From NCBI RefSeq assembly GCF_000813725.1, contig NZ_JWLD01000063.1, forward strand, positions 1 to 64,000: 64,000 nucleotides of DNA, written 5' to 3'. Below, piece by piece: positions 43,708 through 53,146 of the stretch. This stretch comes from Leisingera sp. ANG-Vp (lineage in GTDB: Bacteria; Pseudomonadota; Alphaproteobacteria; Rhodobacterales; Rhodobacteraceae). Within the stretch, counting starts at the first letter, position 1; every line of letters starts with the position of its first letter. A model generated the notes under the pieces. It made no database searches. It was given only the letters and a program-made list of their open reading frames with translations, and had not been told where the DNA came from. The translations under genes and the position numbers were made by a program.

Positions 43708-45569
43708 TGTTCATACTCCCGGTCTTGCCCGGGGCCGGTGTCAATCCGGCCCGGGTCGTAAATGAGAATGACTGTCCCTGGTCCGCCCAGCCCGGCGCCT
43801 GCTACGGCATATTCCTCGCGAATGATCCGGTAGGGTTCGAGCCCTTTAGATAAGGCGTAAAGGCTTTCAAGCCCGCGCTCGCTGATAGAAACGGCTGCGG
43901 TGCAGAAAAGCAGGGGCGGCACCGCCAGCTTTGCCAGCTCTGGAAGCCGCAGCGCCTGCCGTATCCCGCCAGCCGTCCGGTAGTGCTGACCCACGATAAC
44001 GGCGGCGATAACCGCGTAATAGATACCATTGATCGACGCCAAAAGATAGAAGCCGTGCGCTTCGCGGACGCCTTCTACCAGCAGAACCGGCAGGAAGCAG
44101 CCAAGCGCCAGCGCCGCATAGACCGCAACGATGCGGCCCGGCAGGGTAGCCTTTGCCGCATCGCCTTTGGGGGTGATACGGAAGTCAACGAACCCCCCCG
44201 CGATCCGGTCCCGCACCGCCATGACGCAGCCCCAGAATACCCAAGGCCATTGAATGCCAAGGAACAGGGTTTTCTCCCAGCTGATCACCTTGCAATCGGC
44301 GGGCCGGAAGAAGCCGTCCGCCTTTAGCCGGTATGCCAGCAGGGTCAGGATCAAAACCTGCGGTGCCGCGTGCAGGATAAAGGCAGGATAGGTGACCTCG
44401 GCAAAACGGAAGTCAAACAGCAGTGCCAGAACCGGCAGGGCATATAGCAACGCCATGAAACCCGCGAACATCGGATAGAACAGCTGGCAGAACAGAAACA
44501 GGAACTTAAGCCTTGGCGTCAGCCGGGCGAAATAGCCGGAGGTGAACTGCAGAAAGATGGTCAGCAGGCTGCGCGACCATTGGAACTCCTGGGTGCAGAG
44601 ATCGGCAATATTGGCGGGTCCATCGCCCTCGGCAATGGCATTGAAGGCATGCACGCCGCGCCAGCCGCCCGCATTCATCAGCATCGTGGTGGAATGGTCC
44701 TCGGCCAGCTCCGGTCCGAGGCCTCCCACGCTGCGCAGCGCTTTGGTGCGCACTGCGTAGTGCGAGCCGATGCACATCGGTGCAAGCAGCGCTGAGTAAC
44801 CCGCCTGAAATACCCCGTGAAAGGCAGCTTCGGTATGCAGCCGGGTCCGGGCGGCCCAGCTTTGCCCAGCGTTGCGGGCGCAGATGCTTGGCGCGCTGAC
44901 GTAACCGACCTTCGGGTTGGAAAAGCCGCGCATGATCTCAACAAGATAATTTGGCGACGGCACATGGTCGGCATCCAGCTGCGACACGAAATCATAGTTT
45001 TCATAGCCGTAGGTGTCGTAAAAATACGCAAGGTTGCCTTCCTTGCAGCGGGTGCGCCGCGGCCACTCCTTGCGATGATAATCCGCCTGCCCGCGGCGGG
45101 TGGATATCCGCACCCCATTGGCCTTGCACCAGGCGATCGTTTCAGGTTCCGGGTCCTCATCTGCCAGCCATGTGTCGTGCGGGTAACTTTGCGCCAGCAT
45201 CGCCGAAAGCGTGGTTTTCAAGACGGACAGCGGTTCCGAAGGGGTTTTTGTTACGATCATCGCGACACGCGTGGAAGCGGGGTCCGGCGGCTCTCCGGCA
45301 GGCACCATGGCCCGGCGGAAAATGGTCACGAACAGCACCTGCAAAAAGAACAGCCAGCCCAGGCCAATGGAGGCGACCCAGTATTGTATACCGCTGATGC
45401 GGTGTTCCGGCAGAAACCACCACCCCCAGAACCAAAGGGCAGCAACCACCCAGGCTGCAATCAGAACATGGTACCTCCAGGCCGTCCCTGCATGCAGCAA
45501 CGGCACAAGCGGTGCCTGCTGCGGCTCAGGGCGGGGCCGATCCGGGACAAGATCAGAGGCAGGCGTCAT
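43704..45569 (-). CDS. Membrane GT2 polysaccharide synthase (cellulose synthase-like)
   Basis: A 621-residue processive-type glycosyltransferase. Two N-terminal helices are followed by the GT-A domain with DEDPEPE, the DxD in QLDADHVPSP, LAEDHSTTM (TED-like catalytic base) and QEFQWSRS at the place of the QxxRW motif. Several membrane helices follow (about residues 330-570). The Arg of QxxRW is Gln-Trp-Ser-Arg here, a variant that may mark a product other than cellulose, such as a mixed-linkage or beta-1,3-glucan. No PilZ domain is seen. Confidence 0.85.
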   Translation of the reverse strand: MTPASDLVPDRPRPEPQQAPLVPLLHAGTAWRYHVLIAAWVVAALWFWGWWFLPEHRISGIQYWVASIGLGWLFFLQVLFVTIFRRAMVPAGEPPDPASTRVAMIVTKTPSEPLSVLKTTLSAMLAQSYPHDTWLADEDPEPETIAWCKANGVRISTRRGQADYHRKEWPRRTRCKEGNLAYFYDTYGYENYDFVSQLDADHVPSPNYLVEIMRGFSNPKVGYVSAPSICARNAGQSWAARTRLHTEAAFHGVFQAGYSALLAPMCIGSHYAVRTKALRSVGGLGPELAEDHSTTMLMNAGGWRGVHAFNAIAEGDGPANIADLCTQEFQWSRSLLTIFLQFTSGYFARLTPRLKFLFLFCQLFYPMFAGFMALLYALPVLALLFDFRFAEVTYPAFILHAAPQVLILTLLAYRLKADGFFRPADCKVISWEKTLFLGIQWPWVFWGCVMAVRDRIAGGFVDFRITPKGDAAKATLPGRIVAVYAALALGCFLPVLLVEGVREAHGFYLLASINGIYYAVIAAVIVGQHYRTAGGIRQALRLPELAKLAVPPLLFCTAAVSISERGLESLYALSKGLEPYRIIREEYAVAGAGLGGPGTVILIYDPGRIDTGPGQDREYEQ

Positions 45570-46551
45570 AACGCACCTCCAGTCCGAATCCGGGTGCGGC
45601 GTGGCGGATGATGTCCGGCAGCGCCGAATGCCGGGGGCGGAACCCCAAAAGCCTGGCCGCCAGCGCCGTATCCGCGACCAGTTCGGGCGGATCTCCTGGG
45701 CGGCGCGCCCTGGCTTTCCAGGGCACCTGCCGCCCGGTCACGGTCTCGGCAGCCTGGATAATCTGCCGGATCGAATGGCCGGTTCCGGTACCCAGGTTGA
45801 CGGCAAAGCCGTCGCTGCCGTCAATCAGGCGGCGCAGCGCCAGCACATGCGCCCGCGCCAGATCCGACACGTGGATGTAGTCGCGGATACAGGTGCCGTC
45901 GGGCGTATTGTAATCGGTGCCAAACACTTGCAGCGGCGGCGCTATCCCGGCTGCGGCCATCAAAACCAGCGGGATCAGGTGGGTTTCCGGCTCATGGCGC
46001 TCGAACAGGCGTCCTTCCGGGTCCGCGCCGCAGGCGTTGAAGTAACGCAGCATGGCAAATTGCAGGCCTGCGGCGGCGGCCTGATCGCGGATCATCTGTT
46101 CGCACATCAGCTTGCTGCGGCCGTAGGGGTTTACCGGGCTTTGGCAGCTGGTCTCGGTGATCGGCAGCCTGTCTGGTACCCCGTAGGTGGCGCAGCTGGA
46201 GGAAAACACCAGCGTGGAAACGCCGGTCTCCTGCATCGCCTTAAGCAGTGAGATCATGCCGCCGCAATTGAGGTCGTAATACAGGCCGGGTTCTGCAACA
46301 GATTCCCCGACATAGGCGGCAGCGGCAAAATGCATCACCGCTATGCAGCGGTGTTTGCGTATCACGGCTGCCACCGCTTCGGGCGCGCGGACATCAAGCT
46401 GTTCGAAAGGCCCCCATTTCACCGCGTCCCGGTTGCCGGTGCGCAGATTGTCGAGCACAACCGGCTGATAGCCCGCTTCAGCCAGCTGCAGGCAGGCGTG
46501 GCTGCCTATGAAGCCGGCACCGCCGGTCACCAGCACCGCGGGGCGGGTCAT
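45553..46551 (-). CDS. galE: UDP-glucose 4-epimerase
   Basis: A 332-residue extended SDR. NAD motif is VTGGAGFIGSH, catalytic Ser/Thr region VFSSSCATYG, and the active YGRSK is in NPYGRSKLMCEQ. It interconverts UDP-glucose and UDP-galactose. Its ATG overlaps the UXS stop (TGATG) and its end overlaps the GT2 start by 17 bases, so it supplies sugar nucleotides for the same polymer. Confidence 0.92.
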   Translation of the reverse strand: MTRPAVLVTGGAGFIGSHACLQLAEAGYQPVVLDNLRTGNRDAVKWGPFEQLDVRAPEAVAAVIRKHRCIAVMHFAAAAYVGESVAEPGLYYDLNCGGMISLLKAMQETGVSTLVFSSSCATYGVPDRLPITETSCQSPVNPYGRSKLMCEQMIRDQAAAAGLQFAMLRYFNACGADPEGRLFERHEPETHLIPLVLMAAAGIAPPLQVFGTDYNTPDGTCIRDYIHVSDLARAHVLALRRLIDGSDGFAVNLGTGTGHSIRQIIQAAETVTGRQVPWKARARRPGDPPELVADTALAARLLGFRPRHSALPDIIRHAAPGFGLEVRYDACL

Positions 46552-47600
46552 CACATGGCCCCCGGAACAATCTTGCCGGAAGCGGCAAGCTCGTTCCTGA
46601 AATACCCGATGGTGCGGTCCAGCCCGTCGCTCAGATTGACCCTGGGCTCCCAGCCCAGCCGCGTTCTGGCCCGGGTGATGTCAGGGCGCCGCCGTTTCGG
46701 GTCATCTTGCGGCAGGTCGAGATAAGATACCCGGGAGGTGCTGCTGATCTTCTCCAGCACCAGCTCAGCCAGTTTCCCAACCGGCGTCTCTTTTGGGTTG
46801 CCGATATTGACAGGCTCAAACTCGCTTGGCGGGCTGTGCATCAGGGCAATGAGCCCGTCGACGGTATCATCCAGATAGCAGAACGAGCGGGTTTGCGAAC
46901 CATCGCCGAACACTGTGATCCTTTCACCCTGCAGCGCCTGGGTGATGAAGTTGGACACCACCCGGCCATCCTGCGGGTCCATGCCCGGTCCGTAGGAATT
47001 GAAGATCCGTGCCACCCGCAGATCGACGCCATGGCATTCGTGATAGTCGTGAAAGATGGTCTCCGCCGCCCGCTTGCCTTCGTCATAGCAGGACCGGGGA
47101 CCGTAAGTATTCACATTGCCCGCATAGCTTTCCTTCTGCGGGCTTACATGCGGGTCGCCGTAGACTTCAGAAGTGGAGGCTTGCAGGATCCGTGCGCCCG
47201 TCGCCCGGGCCAGATCAAGCAGGTTGAAGGCCCCGAACAGGCAGGTTTTCATCGTTTGCAGCGGATCCGCCTGGTACTTCGGCGGCGAAGCCGGACAGGC
47301 CAGGTTGAAGATGTACTCGAAAGAACCTTCCAGATTTAGAGGCTTGGAGACATCCTGCCGGAGAAAGGTGAACTTCGGATGGTTCAGATGACCCTCGAGA
47401 TTGACGAGGCGGCCGCTGGACAAGTCGTCCAGACAGGTCACGTCATAGCCTTTCTGCAAATAGCGCTTGCACAGTTCAGATCCGAGAAATCCAGCGCCGC
47501 CGGCCACTAGAACGGATCTGGCGCCGCCCCTCCCGGCCACGGATGAAATGTTTTTGCATGAACCAAGCCGCTTGGTTCCCCGACGTTCCCAGCGATTCAT
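46551..47600 (-). CDS. uxs: UDP-glucuronate decarboxylase (UDP-xylose synthase)
   Basis: A 349-residue extended SDR. NAD motif is VAGGAGFLGSELC, the typical UXS blocks are LACPASPPKYQADP, STSEVYGDP and catalytic YGPRSCYDEGKR, then ARIFNSYGPGMDPQDGRVVSNF. It converts UDP-glucuronate to UDP-xylose. AAGGGGA lies seven bases before the ATG at 47600, which I prefer over in-frame starts upstream. It opens the UXS-galE-GT2-GH26 operon, suggesting a xylose- or galactose-containing polymer or side groups. Confidence 0.92.
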   Translation of the reverse strand: MNRWERRGTKRLGSCKNISSVAGRGGARSVLVAGGAGFLGSELCKRYLQKGYDVTCLDDLSSGRLVNLEGHLNHPKFTFLRQDVSKPLNLEGSFEYIFNLACPASPPKYQADPLQTMKTCLFGAFNLLDLARATGARILQASTSEVYGDPHVSPQKESYAGNVNTYGPRSCYDEGKRAAETIFHDYHECHGVDLRVARIFNSYGPGMDPQDGRVVSNFITQALQGERITVFGDGSQTRSFCYLDDTVDGLIALMHSPPSEFEPVNIGNPKETPVGKLAELVLEKISSTSRVSYLDLPQDDPKRRRPDITRARTRLGWEPRVNLSDGLDRTIGYFRNELAASGKIVPGAM

Positions 47601-48387
47601 TCGCAGTCCCCTTGCAGAGGCGCGACCCGTCATACTGTGCTCGATCTTTGGCGGACTATCCCTAATTCTTACCCGTCCGCTATGGCCTCTCCGTATGCCG
47701 TGGAGTCTTAGTATAACTCTTTTGTAACGCGCATTCCTGCGGACCCCCCATAGGTCCGCCCCCATCCCGCATTAATCTTGGTTGGCCGGAGCAAATGTCA
47801 AATTTCCTTGCTGTTAGCCGGCTGGCAGGGGAGCAAAACTTCTACTTAGAGGCGTTCATTTGGCCGATTGCCATGAGGCTGCCCTGCCTGCAGCCCGCTT
47901 TATCTTGAGACCGGCTGGGCATAGCCGCCGCAGCTGTCAGGCGTGTTGCCGCGCCATGGCTTCAGTCAACAGCCCGAAGCCGTTTTCAGCCACAGGCTGC
48001 GGCGCCGTGGTGGCCGCCAGAGAACTGAGTTTTGCAGGGCCGCCGGAATTTTGACAGCGGTGACTGCATGCTGAGCGGGCATGCCGACTGAACGCTGCCC
48101 TTTTATTCTGAGCTTTCAGGCAACTGCACTGCGGCATTGGCCAGCACCGCCGGCACCGCGGATCCAGGGGCGGCAGCGCCGTTTCTATCCACCCGCGTTT
48201 CACTTCCGGCCGTTGTTTTGAAGCAAGCGCTGTGACCTTCTTCCTGTGAAGTGCCAAACCAATAAATACAATCCTGAGGTGATTTTTTGACTGCTTGAGA
48301 TGATGCAGGACGGTTTTCAAACCGCATAACCTGATGAAAGGCCAGGTCCTTAGCATATGGCCCTGCCTATTGGAGCGTAGCGGATTG
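47601..48387. other. 787-base divergent intergenic region with possible promoter
   Basis: It separates the polysaccharide operon from the TadG operon. On the minus strand TATACT (47715-47710) could be a -10 box for uxs; no good -35 is seen. A dyad CGGACC/GGTCCG (47740-47745 with 47753-47758) lies just upstream and could be an operator. The rest has no convincing gene or repeat. Confidence 0.4.
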
Positions 48388-49848
48388 ATGAAGCTGACTA
48401 ATAAAGCCGGGCAGTTTTCTGCCGAAGACAGCGGCACCATGCTGGTAACCTGGGGGCTGAGTTTTGTGGTGCTGCTCGGGATTGCGGCCCTGTCTTTTGA
48501 CCTTGGGCGCGCCGGTATCACCCGCAGCGAACTGCAAGCTTTCACGGATAATGTGGCGCTGGCGGCTGCCGGGGAATTGGACGGGAAACAGGATTCAATA
48601 ACACGTGCCCGTTCGGCAGCCAGGAACCTGATCAGCGACAGCAAGACCTTTGGCAGCGGCGGCAGCCTGCTGAGCGGGGATGCCGACTACACCCTGACAT
48701 TCTTTTCCGAGCTGCCGGAAGACGACACCGCCGCGGCAACCGCAGTCACAACCGATCCGGAGGAGGCCATTTTCGTGCAGGCGCAAGCAACGCCTAGCAC
48801 CGTGGAGGCAACCTTCGGAGCGGCCTTTTCCGCGCTCACCGGCAATGCCGGCCCGAACGGGCTGGCGCGCGCGTCTTCCGTGGCGGGATTTACGCAATAT
48901 GCCTGCGATATCACCCCGCTGATGTTCTGCGTCCCGCCGGGGTTTTCCGCGGATGCCAGTGTTGGGGACATGATCCTTCTGCGCTCCGGCGGCAATGGGG
49001 CGGCCTGGGGGCCGGGCGATTTCGGCTTTCTCGATCCGAACAAGATCCGGGTGGATGAGGACGGCCCCTGCGCCGGTCTGAACGGGGCGCAGCTGGATGC
49101 CTGCCTGCTGGGAGCCGAGGGCAGCATCACCCAGTGCTTCAGCCAGCGCGGCGTGGACATCGAGCCGGGCCAGAAGGTCGGGATCCGGGATGCCGTCTTC
49201 AATGTCCGTTTCGACATCTACACGGCAATCATGAACGGCAAGCGCAACAACCCGGATTACCCGCCAGCGCCAAACGTCATCAAGGGGATAGTCCCTAAGG
49301 GTAAGAACGGCAGCTGCATCGGCAACCAGGATGTACAATCGCCGGATACCTTGGGCCTGCCGCGCGACGATTGCTTTGAAAGCGGCGCATGCGCGCGAAT
49401 TGGCGATGGCAACTGGTCTGCGGGGCGGACCGCTTATGTCGATGCCAACTACGGCGGTGTGGATCCGCACCCCGGCGCGGTCACCCGTTACGACTATTAT
49501 CTGGCCGAGATAAATGCCGCAGGCGGCCCAGGGGGCAATGGCAGCATCCTGTCGGGCCTGTCCGAAACCGGCCGCCCGGTCTGTTCACCCCACCAGAGCC
49601 TGGATGTGAACCGGCGCGTGGTGATCGCCGCCGGAATCGACTGCTCAGCCAACCCGGTGAGCGGCTCCGCCACAGGCGTCCCGGTGGAGGAATTTGTGCG
49701 CGTGTTCCTGACCGAGCCCGTGGGAGATGACGGCGCATCGCCGCCGACGCTGGACATCTGGGGCGAGGTGCTTGGCAGTGCGGGCGGTGGCGTGGGCGGT
49801 ACGGGCGATGCGGGCATTTTCCGCGACGTCGTCCAGCTGTACCGGTGA
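48388..49848 (+). CDS. TadG-like pilus assembly/secreted protein
   Basis: A 486-residue protein with one N-terminal helix (VTWGLSFVVLLGIAALSFDLG) of the TadE/TadG type after the short leader FSAEDSGTM. The rest is extracytoplasmic and Cys-containing, with no von Willebrand MIDAS motif apparent. It may be a minor pilin or surface protein. The ATG at 48388 gives the usual short leader. It overlaps the next gene (GTGA), so three Tad-type genes are coupled. Confidence 0.78.
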   Translation: MKLTNKAGQFSAEDSGTMLVTWGLSFVVLLGIAALSFDLGRAGITRSELQAFTDNVALAAAGELDGKQDSITRARSAARNLISDSKTFGSGGSLLSGDADYTLTFFSELPEDDTAAATAVTTDPEEAIFVQAQATPSTVEATFGAAFSALTGNAGPNGLARASSVAGFTQYACDITPLMFCVPPGFSADASVGDMILLRSGGNGAAWGPGDFGFLDPNKIRVDEDGPCAGLNGAQLDACLLGAEGSITQCFSQRGVDIEPGQKVGIRDAVFNVRFDIYTAIMNGKRNNPDYPPAPNVIKGIVPKGKNGSCIGNQDVQSPDTLGLPRDDCFESGACARIGDGNWSAGRTAYVDANYGGVDPHPGAVTRYDYYLAEINAAGGPGGNGSILSGLSETGRPVCSPHQSLDVNRRVVIAAGIDCSANPVSGSATGVPVEEFVRVFLTEPVGDDGASPPTLDIWGEVLGSAGGGVGGTGDAGIFRDVVQLYR

Positions 49849-50357
49849 ACTGGATGCGCGGCCTGCAGGATACCCTAGCCAGACTGGCAGCTTTTCGACG
49901 GCAGGAGAACGGGGCTGTGCTCGTTGAATTTGCGCTGATGCTTCCGGTGATGCTGCTGGTTTTTGCAGTTATCATAGAGGGCGGCCGGATGATGTGGTCT
50001 TATCAGGCAGCCATCTCGGGGGTACGGGATGCGGCCCGCTACCTGGCCCGGGTTGCACCTCAGGATATTTGCACGTCCGGCGGATCGGTCGCCGGCTACA
50101 CGCCGCAGCTGACTGCGATTGTGCGGGAAAGCATTCAGGGAGATACGCTGTTTCCCTCGAATTTGACCGTTACCTCCGTGGCGCCCAGCCTGACCTGCCA
50201 AGCCGGCACCTACCGGGTGTCGCCTTCACCTGTTGTGGAAGTCCGGGCCGGTTTAACGATGACCTTCCCGTTTGCCGGCGTCTTTACCCTCAACGGCGGA
50301 AGCCGGCCTGCAATTAATACAGTCATCGCAGATCAAAGCAGGGTGTTCGGCACATGA
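49845..50357 (+). CDS. TadE-family pseudopilin-like protein
   Basis: A 170-residue TadE-like protein. The conserved segment is ENGAVLVEFALMLPVMLLVF, with the Glu five residues into the helix that marks prepilin-type processing. GTG start overlaps the tadG stop; an ATG three codons later is possible. The extracellular part has a Cys pair. Confidence 0.88.
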   Translation: MNWMRGLQDTLARLAAFRRQENGAVLVEFALMLPVMLLVFAVIIEGGRMMWSYQAAISGVRDAARYLARVAPQDICTSGGSVAGYTPQLTAIVRESIQGDTLFPSNLTVTSVAPSLTCQAGTYRVSPSPVVEVRAGLTMTFPFAGVFTLNGGSRPAINTVIADQSRVFGT

Positions 50358-50998
50358 GGATGCGGGATGGAATACTTGCAATTCTCGACCGGTACCGCAG
50401 AGATCAAAGCGGGGCTGCGCTGGTGGAACTGGCCATTGCTCTGCCACTCTTTCTTCTGCTGTTTATGTCGATAATCGATTACGGGCGCATGGCTTTCCAC
50501 TACGTGGTGGCTGAGCGCGCAATGAATGTCGCTGCCCGCGTGGCCGCCGTGCGCCCGCCTGCCTGCGAAGGAGTCCCGGAGTTTCACGAACGTGACCCAA
50601 ACAGCAGCGGCACGCTGGCCGGTTTCGGGACGTCCTGCCGGGCAGGCCCGGGTATCTGCCTGGATGCCGGCACCGTGACATGCAGCGGTTCGCCCGAAAA
50701 CGCGACAGCAAATGAAATCTGGGCATTGATCAGGGGATCAATGCCCAGGGATGCATCAGTCGCAACACTTGCCTTCAGCTACAGCTATGATCAGAACCTT
50801 GGGTTCCTAGGGGGGCCGTACACGCCTGTGGTCACAGTCGAACTGCAGAACCAGTCGTTTCAATTCGTGTCGCCGCTGGGAAGGCTCGCAACACTCGCAG
50901 GCGCTGCCGGAAATCCGGATCTTGGCGCTGCTGTGCCATTCCCATCCATGAGTGTATCACTGCCGGCTGAAGACCTGGCACTGGGCCAAAACGGCTGA
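50354..50998 (+). CDS. TadE-family pseudopilin-like protein, second
   Basis: A 214-residue TadE-like protein with SGAALVELAIALPLFLLLF and a longer extracellular part with several Cys (PPACEG, TSCRAG, GICLD, VTCSG). Start overlaps the previous stop (ATGA). The secretion ATPase and secretin genes of the Tad system are not in this window. Confidence 0.88.
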   Translation: MRMRDGILAILDRYRRDQSGAALVELAIALPLFLLLFMSIIDYGRMAFHYVVAERAMNVAARVAAVRPPACEGVPEFHERDPNSSGTLAGFGTSCRAGPGICLDAGTVTCSGSPENATANEIWALIRGSMPRDASVATLAFSYSYDQNLGFLGGPYTPVVTVELQNQSFQFVSPLGRLATLAGAAGNPDLGAAVPFPSMSVSLPAEDLALGQNG

Positions 50999-51157
50999 CG
51001 GGACTGAGATCTTGCGCTTGATTAAGAGCTCCACCCGGCTGGATCCTGGCGGCCTCTTACGCTCCAAAACCATTTGACCCCTCTTTTTGCATGCACAGCG
51101 AAAGGCAGCCTAGCTCCGAAGCGCCGCCGCCTTCCGGAAGCCAAGGGGCAGCACATC

Positions 51158-51934
51158 TCAGAAGCGGAAGAAAACACCGGTTGATATCGAGGTCTGCGTG
51201 TCGTCGAAAGCGACCGGGCTGTCCTTTGCGTCGCCCATCAGCTGGGCGTGAGACACACCGAGGTAGAGGCCGGTTCTGTCAGTAAGCGCATAGGCTGCCT
51301 GGAGTTCGATGCCGACCCGTTCAAGGCCGGATCCTGTGTCATACTGCGAGAAGCCTGAAGCAGCCGCCTCAGATACTGAAATGCCGTAGAAGGCTTCTGT
51401 GTAGGAGCCGTCTGCCCAAGTCATGAAGGGGCGGGCTGACAGCTGCAGGCGCGGGCCGGCCATGGTGGAAAATTCGGCGCCTAAGGTTGCGCGGGTCCCT
51501 TCGTGGCCGCCGCTGCTCAGGCCGCGGCTCACTTCGAACTGGAGATCGGCAACCCCAAGCTCGTATTCGGCGAAGGCTGTGAACATGGCGCCGGCCTCGA
51601 TGTCGTTCAGACCGGTCAGGCGCGTATCATCCGCCGCAATGCGTTCGTCGAAATCGTAGCCCAGTGCGAAGCCAAGGGAGAGGCCGCCGGTATCCTGGCC
51701 GCGCAGCGCGTAGACGCCGAGCCCGCGCTGATTGAGGAAGAAGCGGTCCCGCCAGGTCAGGTCGACAATTGGCATGGGAGTCGCGGATGAATTGTCGGAG
51801 CCCGGGTAGTCGGGGCTGAAAACGGCGCCGATGCCGACCATGCCTGTGAGGTTCTTATCTTGTGCTGCTGCCTGGCAGGGAGCCAGGAAAATTGCGCCTG
51901 CGGCGGCCAGGGTAGGGCCGGAAATCTTGATCAT
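51158..51934 (-). CDS. MipA/OmpV-family outer membrane protein
   Basis: A 258-residue beta-barrel protein with signal peptide (TLAAAGAIFLAPCQAAAQ) and the family start VGIGAVFSPDYPGSDN, alternating strands, and a C-terminal Phe (GVFFRF). AAGAGG lies eight bases before the ATG. Such proteins act as porins or scaffold proteins. It is divergent from a membrane LytTR regulator that may control it. Confidence 0.85.
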   Translation of the reverse strand: MIKISGPTLAAAGAIFLAPCQAAAQDKNLTGMVGIGAVFSPDYPGSDNSSATPMPIVDLTWRDRFFLNQRGLGVYALRGQDTGGLSLGFALGYDFDERIAADDTRLTGLNDIEAGAMFTAFAEYELGVADLQFEVSRGLSSGGHEGTRATLGAEFSTMAGPRLQLSARPFMTWADGSYTEAFYGISVSEAAASGFSQYDTGSGLERVGIELQAAYALTDRTGLYLGVSHAQLMGDAKDSPVAFDDTQTSISTGVFFRF

Positions 51935-52198
51935 CTGCAATGCCTCTTTGCTCAGCGTCCGTTCGGAGGGAAAGACTGCAGTGCTGCTGCGTCTTTGCCG
52001 GTCAGCGCCCCGATAGAGCGCACAACCTGGCCCGCGCAGCCTTAAGTTCGCGGAAGATAAGGAAAAGTACGTGAGTGGTTCGAAGTGATCGCCAGTGGTA
52101 GGACCGCGACCGTTCGCGACTTCTCCTGTTTGCCTTCGTTGGCAGTGGCAAGTACGCTCGGGGAACTCGGCAGGCGCTTTTAAACTGAGGCAGAATCT

Positions 52199-53047
52199 AT
52201 GTTCCGACCCAATTCGTCACTGTCTGGGCTGGATGACATCATTCGACTGGTGACTGGTTTGGAGAACTTTACCTGGCGGCAGCTGCTGAACTACTGCCTG
52301 TGGATATCTGTCGGCATCAGCCTGATGATGGCTCAGTTCGAGCCGGCGGCAACCGCAGGTTTGCCGGTTGGGAGCGTTTTCGCAAACTGGTTTGTTACTT
52401 TCTTTTCGGCCAGTTTGTTTATGGCGGCCTGCATTGGCGCAGCGGTTTACCTTGGCCTGCGTCAGCCGTGGCCAGTTGTTGTTGCCATACTGCTGTTGCC
52501 GTTTCTGCTGGCTCCGGTTTCCCTGTTTGTTGACATTTCGCAAGGGGTCGATCCGCCTCTGGGCACCTCGGGTTTGGGGTTGGGCGAACGCTTGCTGCAG
52601 GAAACCTATGAGCTTGCCCTGCCGTCGGTATCCCTTGCCGCTGCGATTTGTTTGCTTAGCTGGCAAGTGATCAGGGGGCTGCGCCAGAAAGCGGTCACAA
52701 CAGCGGAACCTGAACCGGAAATTGAGACCTCGGGTCCAATGCTTATGAAGGCCATTTCCGGGGTGCCGCACACGCTTGGCAATGATCTCGTGCGGGTAGA
52801 AGCTCAGGATCACTATGTCCGGGTCGTGACCGCCAAAGGCAGTGTGACCCTGAAAATGTCGTTTGCGGATTGCCTTGAAGCTCTTGAGGAGTTTGAAGGA
52901 GCCCAGTGCCACCGTTCTCATTGGGTAAGCTTCAGGCACGTAACTTCCATTCAGCGTTCCGGGAGTGCGTATATCTGTGTTCTGGATGACGGTGCGGAAA
53001 TCCCGCTCAGCCGGCGGCGTCAATCCGAATTCAGGCAGTTTCTTTGA
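52199..53047 (+). CDS. Membrane-bound LytTR transcriptional regulator
   Basis: A 282-residue protein with four predicted membrane helices in the first 170 residues and a LytTR DNA-binding domain (about residues 185-280; VEAQDHYVRVVTAKGSV, then CHRSHWVSF and PLSRRRQSEF). This is a one-component membrane sensor-regulator design. Target is probably the divergent MipA gene or itself; no clear pair of LytTR sites was found. TGAGG precedes the ATG. Confidence 0.88.
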   Translation: MFRPNSSLSGLDDIIRLVTGLENFTWRQLLNYCLWISVGISLMMAQFEPAATAGLPVGSVFANWFVTFFSASLFMAACIGAAVYLGLRQPWPVVVAILLLPFLLAPVSLFVDISQGVDPPLGTSGLGLGERLLQETYELALPSVSLAAAICLLSWQVIRGLRQKAVTTAEPEPEIETSGPMLMKAISGVPHTLGNDLVRVEAQDHYVRVVTAKGSVTLKMSFADCLEALEEFEGAQCHRSHWVSFRHVTSIQRSGSAYICVLDDGAEIPLSRRRQSEFRQFL

Positions 53048-53146
53048 GCCCGCGGCAACAGCAGCGCAGCAGCGCTAGCCGTTTGAAACACCTGGCCGGC
53101 CCGTGTTGGACCGGCTCAGGTTGCGGCACCGGCAAGCAGATACAGA

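Noticed and set aside
47860-48054. 64-codon frame in the uxs/tadG gap
   Set aside because: Starts at TTG without a ribosome site and has no recognisable feature.
51958-52117. Two LytTR-like 9-mers (51958-51966 and 52109-52117)
   Set aside because: They are about 150 bases apart rather than paired, the second has a mismatch, and the first sits in the MipA leader.
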